Source: Neoechinorhynchus agilis (taxonomy: Eukaryota; Acanthocephala). Taken from it: a DNA stretch of 64,000 nucleotides. The first letter of the stretch is position 1. Each line of letters opens with the position of its first letter. Positions 19,640-31,830 of the stretch are shown here, in pieces. The notes beneath the pieces are model-generated. The model was not told the DNA's origin and did not search any database. It saw nothing but the letters and a program-made list of their open reading frames with translations. Where the stretch lies: the NCBI GenBank assembly GCA_051530055.1, contig CM121341.1, positions 16,802,001 through 16,866,000 on the forward strand. Reading direction: 5' to 3'. Position numbers and translations under genes: made by a program.

Positions 19640-20760
19640 CGAGAGAGTACGGAATGTTGCTTACTGCGAGGGTGTCCACGCACGTGGTGTCCCAGAGAAG
19701 GCATTTGCCCTCCCGCCGCGGAAAGACCGAAATTCTTCAGGGATGAACGGGTTCCAAGATGTTGGGAAGTTCGCCGTTCTCAACGCCCGAGAAATTACGC
19801 CATTGATCTCAGAATGGCGTGAGAACCTTCCTCCAGACTTTCGGTAAACGAGATCGTGTCGCCCGAAAGCATCAACCAAAGACCAACATCGACAGCGATG
19901 AGGCGTGCATATCGGGAGACCAAGTCTTAAGGGCACTGTGATCCTCGTTACCTCATCAGTGAGAAGAGTTCCCACAGATGCTAGAGGAACAGTCTCCAAC
20001 CACACCCCCGATTCTCGTGTCGAAACTGCCAACAATCTAGCTCGGACGACCGCATCGCGAGAACCGGAAAGTAGAGAGCTGTGAGCTCTTGCGACGAGAG
20101 GTCTGTCCCAGACCGACCGTCTGAGGCCATTTACGGGAACGTGGTTAGCGCCTATCTGCTGGCACCATTCTTCAACTGCCACCTCAAAATCTTGGTCATG
20201 ACAAAAATTTCCCCTCAGAATTTTCTTTGCTATCGGTTGACTCCCCTCATACGATCCAAGAAAGGCTGGCAAGGCAAGGACTACTAGCGCCCGAATGCCC
20301 AACCATCCAGATGACACAGACAATGAAGCTTTTCGCCACGCCTCATTTGAGAGTTCGACATTTAAAATACGCTCGAGACAAGCCCTCACCTTGTCGTCGA
20401 GCTTAGCAATCCTTCCTTATGTTTCAAGAATGTTGCTGTGCAGTGCTGAGGCCTTAGCCCATCAAGCCCATGATCCGAACCATTTGCAAAAGATGAGATG
20501 GCCTTTTTTAACTCTGAAATTTGAGTGGGTGTCCTGTCTTGTACGGTAGGAGGTAGCATTAAAAAACTGCCACTACTGCATGGATGTTTTAACCAGTATA
20601 TTTGTAGTGTCGCGTTGTCTCCTTGTGCAAAACTGTCGGAGGATGACAATAACCGAACAGCCCCCGAGCATCTCCGTAAGCAAGCTTCGAAGAGACACGT
20701 TCAGTCAGGGATCGCTTTGAAAAACGGCAACGAAACCCTTCCTTCGTGCGTCCCTAACGA
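19640..20760 (-). mobile_element. WYLDD/PD-(D/E)XK-type LINE, internally deleted copy
   Basis: From the 5' side on the minus strand: GAVRLLSSSDSFAQ, then SDHGLDGLRPQH (the conserved GG-DGLRPQHL entry of the reverse transcriptase). The palm is missing. The element then resumes in the region before the endonuclease (VRARLLAVSTRESGVWLETV, RLGLPICTPHRCRCW, DAFGRHDLV, FSRHSEINGVISRALR). It is broken again before the C-terminus. The resumed part is very close to 37,733–38,140. Confidence 0.75.
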
Positions 20761-21539
20761 ACCTCGCGAAATTTCATTTCGAAATGGTTATATAATAAAA
20801 ACACGTTTTATTTATGTAAAAAATGCAAGATCTACACACTTGTCAGCATCTATCTTTGCTAAATGGTGTATGGATTACGGATGTTGAAAGCAAGGGAGGT
20901 GGGACTCCTTTTTGAAGGGGTATTGATGCGGGATCGGAGGCTTTGTAAAGGAGATGACATATTAGGAGTCTCCTTATTCTCCGGTTATTAAGGAAAGATT
21001 GCGCTTGAGGGAAGAAAGAATTTTGGTAGAGGGTGGTACGAGCGAGGGGGAAGAAAAGGGTTGGGGTTACGGGTGTCAAAGACACCTAAGAATCATCACT
21101 GGTGCAAAGGACTAAGCGCGAAAATGCGAAGAGCTATTTCCATGGTGGCGTACAGTTCTTTTAGAGACAATCGTTGAGCAATCCCGTAAATGCTTTGGCG
21201 ACCTGATATCGTGCGCCATTTGGGATCCGTTTCAGGACGTTCTTGGGCAGAAACCGCACGATATTAGGTAGCCAAATAGAGTCAGTGGTGATCTGAGAGG
21301 TCTTAGGCATAATCAGATCGGTTGATTGTAGTGATAACAAGACCCGCTACAGCGGAGATCCCGGGGACCATGGGCAAACAAACCCCCAAATGGGTTAATT
21401 TAGAAGAACTTGGGAGCCCGGCAGCGTTGGTCTTCTCAGGTTGAGCGTGATCTTTAAGTTGCGCAATAAAGGTTTTTTTGCGTCAGTGATTTGAGGAACA
21501 TAATTTAGGCGTGGTGTCCCGGTAGCGTTAGGCGTTTCC
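20761..21539. other. GC-richer interval, no gene recognised
   Basis: No assignable frame. The purine-rich GGGAGGTGGGACTCC stretch near 20,890 and its surroundings look like LINE untranslated sequence, but I cannot place it. Confidence 0.3.
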
Positions 21540-21921
21540 ATTTTATGCCAAATAACCTCACAAACGATGAGGAACAACCCGTCCTTCAGAACGTTCAGGC
21601 GTGTAAGTGTTTAAATCTGATGAGGATCAACGTGTGTATTTATTAATTGCTAAAAAACGCTGATCTTCGGTGAGTACTAATCAGTGTCTGGTAATTTTAA
21701 ATTTATCTGCGTATTCTGAGGCGAACTGCTGCAAAATTCTAACCACGAGTTATAAGTGTATTTGAACTCAAAAATACAATATTTTTCACTTGGATTAGGT
21801 GTCAATGGTTTCATGAAACATCCAGGAGTATATAAGCTGCGCTTAACACTTGAAGATCGTCTATTCACGTTGATTCTTAAACTTTGTAACAACGTCAAAT
21901 TTCAAGAATCAAACAACTTCA

Positions 21922-22628
21922 ATGAACAATCTCAATCGATTAAACAACTTCCAGAATTCGGCACCGACAATAAATCCACATGAACAGGCGGCCACTGAGA
22001 CTGTAAGGAAACCTGGGAGACGACAAAATCCTTGGGGATTCGCCACTTATGCTGAACTTATTCAGCGGGCGATTACAACCTCAGCAGAGCAGCGACTAAT
22101 GCTACAAGAAATCTACAATTGGATGATTAATAATTTTGAATATTTCGCATCAATGACCGCGAAAAGAGAAATCGATCAGATGAAGGTGAGCATCGCCATG
22201 ATTCATTTTTTAAAACTTCAATAATATCTCAATTTTAGAACTCGATAAGACACAATTTATCACACCATGATCAATTTGTAAGGGTGGTAAGCGCCACAGG
22301 TTGCAGAGCATCCTATTGGACGTACAATCCAAACAACATAAAGGAACGTCCAGCAAAGCGACCTCGGGTTGGACAGGAAAATATGAATGCAACGCGTGAC
22401 GGGCGACAGTCCGCCAACTGTGACAGTCAAAGAAATTCGTTTGAGGCCGATAATCGTGATGGATTCCGGGATTCCTTAAATAACGCTTGATTTGCACAGC
22501 AGAGCGAAAATTCTTCATTTATTGTCCAGCAGCATGAAAATCCGAGTATATTTGTAAAGAAAACGGATATTCTGGGAGTCTTGGATGGGATAATTAAAAG
22601 CAGGTATCAAAATAATCGTACGCAATAG
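21922..22628 (+). pseudogene. FoxO-like gene, internally deleted copy with intron
   Basis: Exon 1 (21,922–22,185) is open and the forkhead is complete across the 53-bp intron (22,186–22,238), with NSIRHNLS and SYWTYNPNN kept. In exon 2 the frame runs to QENMNATRDGRQ and then jumps, by a deletion of the Asn/Gln-rich body, to the acidic C-terminal part (SFEADNRDGFRDSLNN). A stop lies at 22,488–22,490, and the original terminator is at 22,626. If expressed it would give about a 170-aa protein of little more than the DNA-binding domain. Because the intron is retained, this is a DNA duplicate, not a retrocopy. Confidence 0.8.
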
Positions 22629-22679
22629 ATTGACAATGACGCTTGCTGGTTCCTACGATTGTGTACAAGTAATTAACTT

Positions 22680-23268
22680 TCACGTTGATTATTGGCAAAC
22701 ATAAATCCATCGGTGCATTCGAACTGTTAACGCCGTATTATCAAAATTCATCACGTTTTTCTCCTTTTCACTCACGCTTTTTCTCTCTCTCGAGATGTTG
22801 CGGTCCATCGACAAGCAATTTATCCCGTTTGATGCAATCCACCCATCGTTTTATCGTCCTTCCTCGTCGGCGATTTCCCGTTATTTATAGTCTCTCCGTA
22901 CTGCGCAGTATGTGATGTGCTTCGTACTTCGAAACGTTATTGTGCCGGCACAACATGCTTTGGACGATCAACTCCGAACAGCGGCAAATGCCGAACAGCT
23001 CCCTCCCCATCTCGTTCGTTTCGCATCTTCTGAGGTCGTTTTGCTCCGCCGTCCAAGTTTCGGCGTTATATAACATGGCTGGCCGTACCACGGTCTCGAA
23101 CAACCGCCCTTGCAATTGGGTGAGATCCTTTCGTCGCATAATACACTAGACATCTTCCTTCAGTTGAGCTACCCGCTTTGTATGAGAACAGTTATTTCGG
23201 GTTCGAGGTAATTCGTGATATTTACTTCGTTGCCTAGATATTTCACAGTTCTTCTCATCGTCAAATCC
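22680..23268 (-). mobile_element. RTE-like LINE, 3' coding end (copy in duplicated block)
   Basis: Minus-strand frames give LFETVVRPAMLYNAETWTAE and ETNEMGRELFGICRCSELIV, the same as 11,649–12,000. Its 3' end faces the end of the FoxO-like copy. Both copies are damaged. Confidence 0.75.
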
Positions 23269-23535
23269 AAGGGAAGTGTCTCTTATAGGATGCAAGCTGC
23301 ACCGACACAATGTCCAAGTCCTTCGCTCGCTAATTTAGCCAATAAAAACCCCGGCGATGTAGCGACCGCAGAGGAGCGTCAGAAAGCGGCAAAATACGCT
23401 GAGCTGATGGAGATCTCACATTTTGTGCCTTTCGGGATCGAAACGTTCGGGCCCTCGGAGAATCCGCACTTCAGCTGGTTTCAGATATAGCAAGGAGGTC
23501 GATGGCGATGAAAAGGGACCTGCGTGCGACAATTC
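23269..23535 (+). mobile_element. WYLDD-type LINE, C-terminal fragment
   Basis: The frame carries EERQKAAKYAELMEISHFVPFGIETFGP, the C-terminal block of the family, most like 9,643–9,314. It is truncated on both sides and joined to the RTE piece. Confidence 0.65.
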
Positions 23536-24490
23536 AATGATTCGACCTTAAAAAAGGTAAAAATCAACAATAAAAAATAATCTTACATGTAAAGAACTTT
23601 TGTTCCATTCGTGCTGATTAGACGACAGTTTAGTATAGAAGCGTTTATATGTTGAATTTCGCAGGATTCCCAAATTAGTAAGAAGCGACGAATATGACTA
23701 CTCATTACGGGGTACAATACCGATTAAAAGTGATATTAAGGCACAAAGATTAATGGTTGACATTTTGAAAAATGTGTCGTTCAGTGCATAGAGATTCGAA
23801 TTCATCATCTACGTTTAAGATAGAGAACAGCAAGCTCAAATCGGTTGGGAGGTAAAAAGATACAAATTCTGCGGTATTAAATAATTCATTTTACTCTTCT
23901 ATTAATGTGTTCGATTATCGTTATGCAATAAGACATTTGATAGCTTAAGTATTTGCATTGATTTCCAATCTCAACATTTTGAGCACTTCATTTCCTTTAA
24001 AGGAAATCGATAAAGAACCTTTTTCTCCCTTTTAATTTAAAAAACAATAAATGTAAAATTTTGGTAAAATCGGAATATCTTAAGCGATTAAGAATATTGT
24101 CTAATTACGAAAATTAAATGGAAAGCGCAACTGTGATACTACGAAAAAACCTAATATTGCGACCTAACCATCTTGGCGTAGTGCCATCAAAACGACATTT
24201 GATAAAAGGTGAGCTTTTTTCAGAAATTCCGAATATACATTTGTGATTACTCAATAATATGCATTTCTCAGACGCTCTTCAGTTTCGTAATTTTGGCTTT
24301 TCCATCTTGACAAAGTGACGACAGCATCTCCAAACGATCGTTTTTCTGATGCTGAGCGGTGGTGTGAATGATTTCATGACATTTATAATAAATATCAAAT
24401 ATATTAAAGATAAATATTAAAAAAAATTAACATGGCACATTTTTTGCGGGCAACCCGTTTATTAAATTCTGCAATTGACAAACACAACAA
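23536..24490. other. AT-rich interval, no gene recognised
   Basis: Nothing beyond simple AT-rich sequence and very short frames. Confidence 0.45.
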
Positions 24491-24499
24491 CAAAACGTA

Positions 24500-25640
24500 T
24501 AAACAATCACCACCGTCCACGAGGAAGAGTTATCGCTCTCCCCTCAGTGGTCGCGACCACACTCGCTCCGCTTTCTCCTTGGATCGCGAGACCTGATATG
24601 GCACATTATTAAAAATTAAAATTGACAAATAAACGAAAATAAAGCCCCAAAACAGAGAATTGAATTGATTTTTGTCAAAAAGAGCCCTTACAGCGTTCCT
24701 CGCCTCTTACCGAGCCAGCAAAACGTACGCGGAAGCCCTTTCCAACATGAGACAAAACTCCCAACATTATTTGGACGGTTTGTCGATCTGGCAATCCCAG
24801 ACAGAGATCCCGCACCTTCCGGAAAATGACCACAAGCAGTAGGCCTGGTACCTTCCCCTCATAAAGAAGATTCACAAATCCTTTAGTGATCTTCTCGACG
24901 AGGTTTCCCAAGTTCGTCTTGCGGCGTGTTCTACAAAGGAATCGGGAGCCTGGCTAAATGCTCTCCCCGCCCCGACAATCGGAACTCTTCTAGAGGATAC
25001 GTTAAGGGTCGCAGTTTCTTTAAGATTGGGCCAGGATATTTGTATCCCGCATCGCTGTCGCTGCGGATCTATAGTTGAAGCCAATGGCAGACACGGCCTC
25101 TGTTGTAAAATGTCCAGAGGGAGGATTCCAAGACACGCAGAGTTGAACTCAATTTTGAGTAAAGCCCTAGATTCCGTTCACGTGCCCAATATTTTAGAGC
25201 CAAGTAACTTGTGCCGCCTAGACAGCAAGCGACCTGGCGGTTTCACGGTTTCTCCATGGCGGGAGGAAAAACCGCTTTTATGGGATGCGACTTGCGTGGA
25301 CACGCTTGCCCCCAGTAATTTTCAGTTTTCAAAAAAGAGCCCTGGAGGTTCAGCGGTCGTAGCTGAGGTCCGAAAACGTTCAAAATATAGAGAGCTCCTA
25401 AGGAATTACCATTTCGTCCCTTTTGCCGTGGGAACGTATAAAGCCTTCGGACCGTCAGCGCTCACTCTCCTCGACGATTTGGGACGAAGGACGGATAGGA
25501 TGACGGGGGAACCGCGCTCTAGAAATTTCCTCGCTCAACAAATCGCAATTGTGATACAGCGAGGGAACGCTGTCAATATACAGGCAACGTCAAGAAGTTC
25601 ACAGGAATAAATTGTAATCGTTGTAAATTAATAAATTGTG
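24500..25640 (+). mobile_element. WYLDD/PD-(D/E)XK-type LINE, 3' half, best endonuclease in the window
   Basis: A fragment of the palm region (DHTRSAFSLDRET) at about 24,550–24,600 is followed, after unrelated AT-rich bases, by an almost open 3' half. The open part runs 25,026–25,610 and reads CIPHRCRCGSIVEANGRHGL, IPRHAELNSILSKAL, EPSNLCRLDSKRPGGF, EKPLLWDATCVDTLAPSN, then FVPFAVGTYKAFGPSALTL and VIQRGNAV. KRPGG…LLWDAT is the likely metal-binding part of the nuclease (inference from spacing). The 3' end is near 25,640. Confidence 0.75.
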
Positions 25641-25854
25641 GATTGGAAAAAAATAAACTTTAAGGCTTAGTCAATGCTCCCTCATATGGCAGCAATAAAT
25701 AAAAATAAAAATCGATCTAATAAATAAAATATAAAACGAAAACAAAACGAGGACGTTACGTAGCAAAACAACAACCATTCTTTCGTGTGGTAATCAGCCA
25801 GTTTGGTATATACTTTTTAGCGGAATGTTAAGATTTTTTCGCTACCAATAGTTC

Positions 25855-26785
25855 ATTGTTTAATGACATTGGTCTCGCGATCCAAGGAGAAAGCGCAGCG
25901 AGTGTGGTCGCACTCTGACGAAGAGCTGTGGGCGAGATGATTGATCGTCAATGCGAACAGCAGTGGACCTAGAGGATCACCCCGTCGAACGCCCTCTGCT
26001 GATTCGACCTGGAACTCGCCGGACAGCAGCATGCTGGACTGGTCGTAGCACAAGGACACATACTGGTAGATTTCTGGTATGTGCTGGTGGACAACCTCTG
26101 TCATCGCGGTGCGGCATATTGAATTGAACGCGTTCTCCATGTCAAGCTTGACCATAGCCGTTCCTTTATTGATACCATTTCGACTATACGCTCGTGCTGA
26201 GTGTACGACCGCCTCGGCTCCAGCAAGAACTCCGACTCCTAATTGAACCGGCAAGAGTTGATCGATCAATCGATCGGTGGCGAACTGACACGCGACTTTG
26301 GATGCCAGTCGACGGAAGGTACAACCAACGGCAATCGGACGAACCCTCCACCTTTTTTGTGAAAGCGATCAGCTTGGCACCGCAGAGTAGACGAGCGTCT
26401 GGAGGAGGTACGGAACCGCGAATGATTACGCGTGCGAGCTCGGTGATTGCGTTCAGCAATCGCGTACCTTGAGCTCCTAAAGAGAAACAGGTCAAATCCC
26501 CTAAGTGTCTAGGGCTCAAACCATCATGCCCTCCAGCTGACGATAGCGAAAAGGATATCAGAGCGCAAGTGACGGTGGAGACTGTAATGGGTATGAGGGA
26601 GTCGCGGTCGGGCTCTGTGAACGACGGATCATAATTTGGCTTGAAGCAACTCCGTCTGTATGGAGGGTGCTTCAATTTTAAGGAGTCGAGGATGTCCTTG
26701 TTCGGCGCGAGTAGGCGGTCCGTTTCGCTTACAAGTCGAACGGCACCCCTCAGATCGCCGTCTTCCAGCTTGAAAACATAATAAT
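25855..26785 (-). mobile_element. WYLDD-type LINE, 5' half (reverse transcriptase)
   Basis: Minus-strand order: EDGDLRGAVRLVSETDRLLA, KHPPYRR, AGGHDGLSPRHLGDL, LLCGAKLIAFTKK, LLPVQLGVGVLAGAEAVVHS, MVKLDMENAFNSICR, VRRGDPLGPLLFALTI, then a stop short of the catalytic DD box. A frame change lies inside the fingers. It lies tail-to-tail with the 24.5–25.6 kb piece, and the two overlap only in the DHTRCAFSLDRET stretch, so they are two different insertions. Confidence 0.75.
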
Positions 26786-26942
26786 TTAATTTTAGATTCT
26801 TTCCTTCAGTCGTGAAATTCGCTCACACCTTGGACGGTTGCACGATTATCCTTTGTTATTCATGCCAATCGTAGAGAACAAAGTTATCTTCCCCAAAAAC
26901 ACTATTCCCGGAATTTTTTCCGTGTCAAAAAGCTGCGGGTAA

Positions 26943-29900
26943 TTGACATGCCATTAACCAATTAAAAGTTTGCGAACATTTGAGTTTAAGTAGCGCTTCC
27001 CTCCTTTTAAATCAGTAATTTTTTTATTTTTCGTTTTATCGATTTATCGATATATGATTGCTTTTATTCAATCTGAGCAGAAATCAATTATATTTCTTGA
27101 ATAACAATTACTTAATATCCTGTATTGCATTTCGCCCCCTGTTTAATTGTTTCGATAAATAATCGTCATGGTATTTACCAATTGAGAGTTTGCGAACATT
27201 TGAGTCTAAATAGCGTTTCCCTTCTTTTAGGTAAGTAATTTTTGTTCTTTTTCGATTTATTCGATTTATCGATTGATGCGATGATGATTGCTTTTACGCA
27301 TGCATGGCGCTGATCAATTTGTGATCGATAAAAAATCAATCTGAGCTGAAATCGATTATATTTTTTGAATAACAATTACTATATGTCCTATGTAACATTT
27401 CGTCTTCTGCTTAATTGTTTCGATGAATACTCGGACATGGTATTTACCAATTAAACGTTTGCGAACATTTGAGTCTAAATAGCGTTTCCCTATTTTTATA
27501 TCAGTTATTTTTGTTCTTTTTCGGTTTATTGGATTAATCGATTGATGCGATGATGATTGCTTTTACGCATGCATGGCACTGATCAATTTGTGATCGACAA
27601 AAAATCAATCTGAGCTGAAATCGATTATGTTTCTTGAATAACAATTACTGAATATCCTATATTGCATTTCGTCCTCTGTTTAATTGTTTCGATAAATCAT
27701 CGGACATGATATTAACCAAATAATAGTTGGTGAACATTATAGTTACAATAGCGCTTCATTCCATTTAGAACACAAATTTTTGTTCTTTTTCGTTTTATTG
27801 ATTAATGATTGCTTTTTCCATGCGTGGCACTGATCAATTTCTTATCGATAATAATTCAATCTGAGCTGAAATCGATTGCGTTTCTTGAGCAACATTTGCG
27901 TAATATCCTATATTGCATTTCGTCCAATGTTTAATTGTTTCGATAAATAATCGCATGGTATTTACCAATAAAAAGTTCGCGAACATTTGAGTCTGAATTG
28001 CGTTTCCCTCCCTTTAGATCGGTAATTTTTGTACTTTTTCGATTTATTGGATTTATCGATTGATGCTATGATGATTGCTTTTACGCATGCATGGCACTGA
28101 TCAATTTTTGATGGATAAAAATTCAATCTGAGCTGAAATCGATTATATTTCTTTAATAACAATTATTGAATATCCTATATTGGATTTCGTCCTCTGTTTA
28201 ATTGTTTCGATAAATAATCGGACATGGTATTAAGCAAATAAAAGTTCGCGAACATTTGAGTTACAATAGCGTTTCCCTCCTTTTAGAGCAGTAATTTTTG
28301 TTCTTTTTCGTTTTATCGATTTTTTGATTGATGATTGCTTTTTGCATGCGTGGCACTGATCAATTTGTTATCGATAAGTATTTAATCTAAGCTGAAATCG
28401 ATTATATTTCTTGAATAACAATTACTGAATATCCTGTATTGCATTTCGTCCTCTGTTTAATTATTTCGATAAATAATTGGACATGGGATTAAGCAAATAA
28501 AAGTTGGCGAACATTTGAGTTTGAATAGCGTTTCCCTACTTTTTGATCAGTAATTTTTGTTCTTTTTCGATTTATTGGATTTATCGATTTATGCGATTAT
28601 GATTGCTTTTACGCATGCATGGCACTGATCAATTTGTGATCGATAAAAATTCAATCTGGGCTGAAATCGATTACATTTCTTGAATAACATTTACGTAATA
28701 TCCTATATTGCATTTCGTCGACTGTTTGATTGTTTCGATAAATAATCGGACATGGTATTAACCAATTAAAAGTTGGCGAACATATGAGTTACAATAGCGT
28801 TTCCCTCCTTTTAGAGCAGAAATTTTTGTTCTTTTTCGTTTTATGGATTTATTGATTGATGATTGCTTTTTCCATGCGTGGCACGGATCAATTTCTTATC
28901 GATAATAATTCAATCTTAGCTGAAATCGATTATATTTCTTATATAACAATTACTGAATATCCTATATTGCATTTCGTCCTCTGTTTAATTGTTTCGATAA
29001 ATAATTGGACATGGTATTAAGCAAATAAAAGTTGGCGAACATTTGAGTTACAAAAGCGTTTCCCTCCCTTTAGAGCAGTAATTTTTGTTCTTTTTCGTAT
29101 TATCGGTTGATTCTATGATGATTGCTTTTGTGCATGCATGGCCCTGATCAATTTGTGATCGAAAAAAATTCTATCCTAGCTGAAATCGATTACATTTATT
29201 GAATAACATTTACGTAATATCCTATATTGCATTTCGTCCTCTGTTTAATTGTTTCGATAAATAATTGGAGATGGTATTAAGCAAATAAAAGTTCGCGAAC
29301 ATTTGAGTTACAATAGCGTTTCCCTCCTTTTAGAGCAGTAATTTTTGTTGTTTTTCGTTTTATCGATTGATGCGATGATGATTGCTTTTACGCATGCATG
29401 GCGCTGATCAATTTTTGATGGATAAAAATTCAATCTGAGCTGAAATCGATTATATTTCTTTAATAACAATTATTGAATATCCTATATTGGATTTCGTCCT
29501 CTGTTTAATTGTTTCAATAAATAATCGGACATGGTATTAACCAAATAAGAGCTGGCGAACATTTGAGTTACAATAGCGTTTCCCTCCTTTTAGGTCAGTT
29601 ATTTTTGTTCTTTTTCGGTTTATTGGATTAATCGATTGATGCGATGATGATTGCTTTTACGCATGCATGGCACTGATCAATTTGTGATCGACAAAAAATC
29701 AATCTGAGCTGAAATCGATTATGTTTCTTGAATAACAATTACTGAATATCCTATATTGCATTTCGTCCTCTGTTTAATTGTTTCGATAAATAATTGGACA
29801 TGGTATTAAGCAAATAAAAGTTCGCGAACATTTGAGTTACAATAGCGTTTCCCTCCTTTTAGAGCAGTAATTTTTGTTGTTTTTCGTTTTATCGATTGAT

Positions 29901-30378
29901 GGTATGATGATTGCTTTTACGCATGCATGGCGCTGATCAATTTGTGATCGATAATAATTCAATCTGAGCTGAAATCGATTATGTTTCTTGAATAACAATT
30001 ACTGAATACCCTATATTGCATTTCGTTCTCTGTTTAATTGTTTCGATAAATAAATGGACATTGTATTAAGCAAATAAGAGTTGGCGAACATTTGAGTTTG
30101 AATGGCGTTTCACTCCATTCAGGTCCTTAATTTTTGTTCTTTTTAGGTTTATTCGATTTATCGATTTATGATTGGTTTTTTTGCATGCATGGCACTGATC
30201 AATTTGTGATCGAGAATAATTCAATCCGAGCTGAAATTGATTACGTTTCTTGAATAACAATTACTGAATATCATATATTGCATTTCGTCCTCTGTTTATT
30301 GTTTCGTTGAGTAATTGGACATATTATTAACCAAATGGAGGTTGGCGAACATTTGAGTCTAAATAGCGTTTCCTTCCT
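26943..30378. repeat. tandem satellite, about 13 units of about 260 bp
   Basis: The word GCGAACATTTGAG or a close form recurs at about 26,973, 27,193, 27,462, 27,732, 27,981, 28,250, 28,509, 28,778, 29,037, 29,297, 29,557, 29,826, 30,086 and 30,347. Spacing is 249–270 bp apart from one short 220-bp unit at the left edge. Every unit has GCATGCATGGC, a TGATCAATTTGTGATCGA palindrome, CTGAGCTGAAATCGATTA and GCATTTCGTCCTCTGTTTAATTG. Units differ by small indels and point changes, so the array is not very recent. Short open frames in it are satellite shadows. Confidence 0.93.
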
Positions 30379-31830
30379 TTGGCAATCTATTCCTGAAGTC
30401 CGCCATGAGTTCTTCAGGAATGTACAACGATTACATCAAAAACATACATTTTCAGACGCTTCCGAGTATTTGGAACTTTCGATAAAAAGATGGCCTTTTT
30501 TCTATCTCACTTACGACCAATCCGATCCAAACATGTGATTTTCTTCACAAGCAATATGTAGCGCCATGGCCTAGATCTCTGAAAGATGACTACAGTTGAG
30601 TCGAATCGACTTCGTTCGAGATAACCTAACGACATCTTCGTTCTGCTTTCAATATATGGAAGTGAAGTTCTTCAAGGACCAGATCTCGCAGCAGGGCGAT
30701 TATACTTTCCCGAGGTGTAATCTTTGTAAAAAGTGGGGACATTTGGATCAGAAGTGCTCTTGTAAAAAGATTGTCTTAGCATTCTGCGCTGAGGATCATC
30801 ATTCGTCCTCCTGCACATAAAACGATGTGCAAACTTTTGTTCTTCTGGGCACTGTGCATTCGCTGAAACTTGTGCTTCATTTTAGGATTACATCAAATGG
30901 GCTAAAGATAATTCGATTAAGATAATTTCGCGCAACACTAGAATTCAAGTCGCTCAGCGTACCGTTCCAGCTCCGCGTAGAGCCTATGGACGTTTCACCT
31001 TCTCACTTGAGCACTCGCGTCAATACCTCCAGCTCGTCAGAAGCAAGACTTGAGGAGTTCTCTGCTAACATTCTGAGCTTAGTGGAAACGAGGATATACA
31101 ATGCAATCCAAGTATTAGAGAAGAGACTTGCTGTCCATTTTTGACGCGCTAGTCAACTTTATAAAGAATAGTTTGTCCGATTTATGTAAAAACACCTTGG
31201 TGCCTCCAGAGGCACCAGCCAAAAGCGGTTTAACATCTTACTGAATGACATGACTGACACTCCGTCAGTGAACAGGGATGTCTTGGTTCTTAACAATGAA
31301 GATTATGTAAGACAGATCATTGAGGAGCAGAAACAGATAATTGCTAACGGAACTCATAAGATAATATCAAAGCCGCACAGGTTGTTCTCTAAACGTAAGG
31401 GCAGAGCGCGATGAGCCTTAGGTTAGTGCAATGGAATGCAGGAGGGCGGTCGTTGGACATTTCACATCTAAACCCGAACTAAGAAGGTATGACATGCTTT
31501 TATACAAGAAACCAAGTCCATTTACTCGCTGACCGATCTTCCAAGTAACCTTATTAGTTTTTATCACCCCTCCTTTTTTCGCCAGCTCACTAGGACTCTT
31601 AACGTTGTTTTGGCCATATTTCCTACCTAAACGTATCTCAGAATTGGTTTCCCCGAATATGTCTTATACGATTTTTTCCGTAGTCATTAATGGGAATGTC
31701 TTTTAGAATGTAATATTTACATCAGGCCCAATAAAATTCATTTATCTAAGCCCAAGGCTTAGAATCTCCTACTTTGTAAGAAATTTGAACCCGGGTTCCT
31801 AAACATCCACCTCCACCGGTAACACGAGCA
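30379..31830 (+). mobile_element. LINE, ORF1 and first part of ORF2, 3' truncated
   Basis: This is a decayed relative of the LINE at 41.35–45.15 kb. ORF1 blocks are PEVRHEFFRNVQR, EYLELSIKRWPFFYLTY and a CCHC-like CNLCKKWGHLDQKC (30,340–30,820). ORF2 begins at about 31,410 as MSLRLVQWNAGG, the N-terminal motif of an apurinic-type endonuclease, and fades by about 31,830. The reverse transcriptase is absent. Several stops and frame changes are present. The left end abuts the satellite. Confidence 0.7.

Larger units (their letters stand above)
21540..23268 (+). repeat. copy 3 of the duplicated block: FoxO-like gene plus RTE end
   Basis: The block is the inverted counterpart of 14,520–11,515. 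The left edge lies at TTTTATGCCAAATAACCTCAC and the right edge within the RTE piece at TTCTCATCGTCAAATCCAA. Compared with the 12-kb copy it lacks about 880 bp inside FoxO exon 2. A TATATAAG box is kept at 21,829–21,836. Confidence 0.85.

Noticed and set aside
21922-22628. The second FoxO-like copy as a processed retrocopy
   Set aside because: The intron and the 5' flank with the TATA box are retained.
27175-30260. Three similar minus-strand frames (about 65 codons) starting MLFKKYN or alike
   Set aside because: They are the same satellite unit translated three times, not a gene family.
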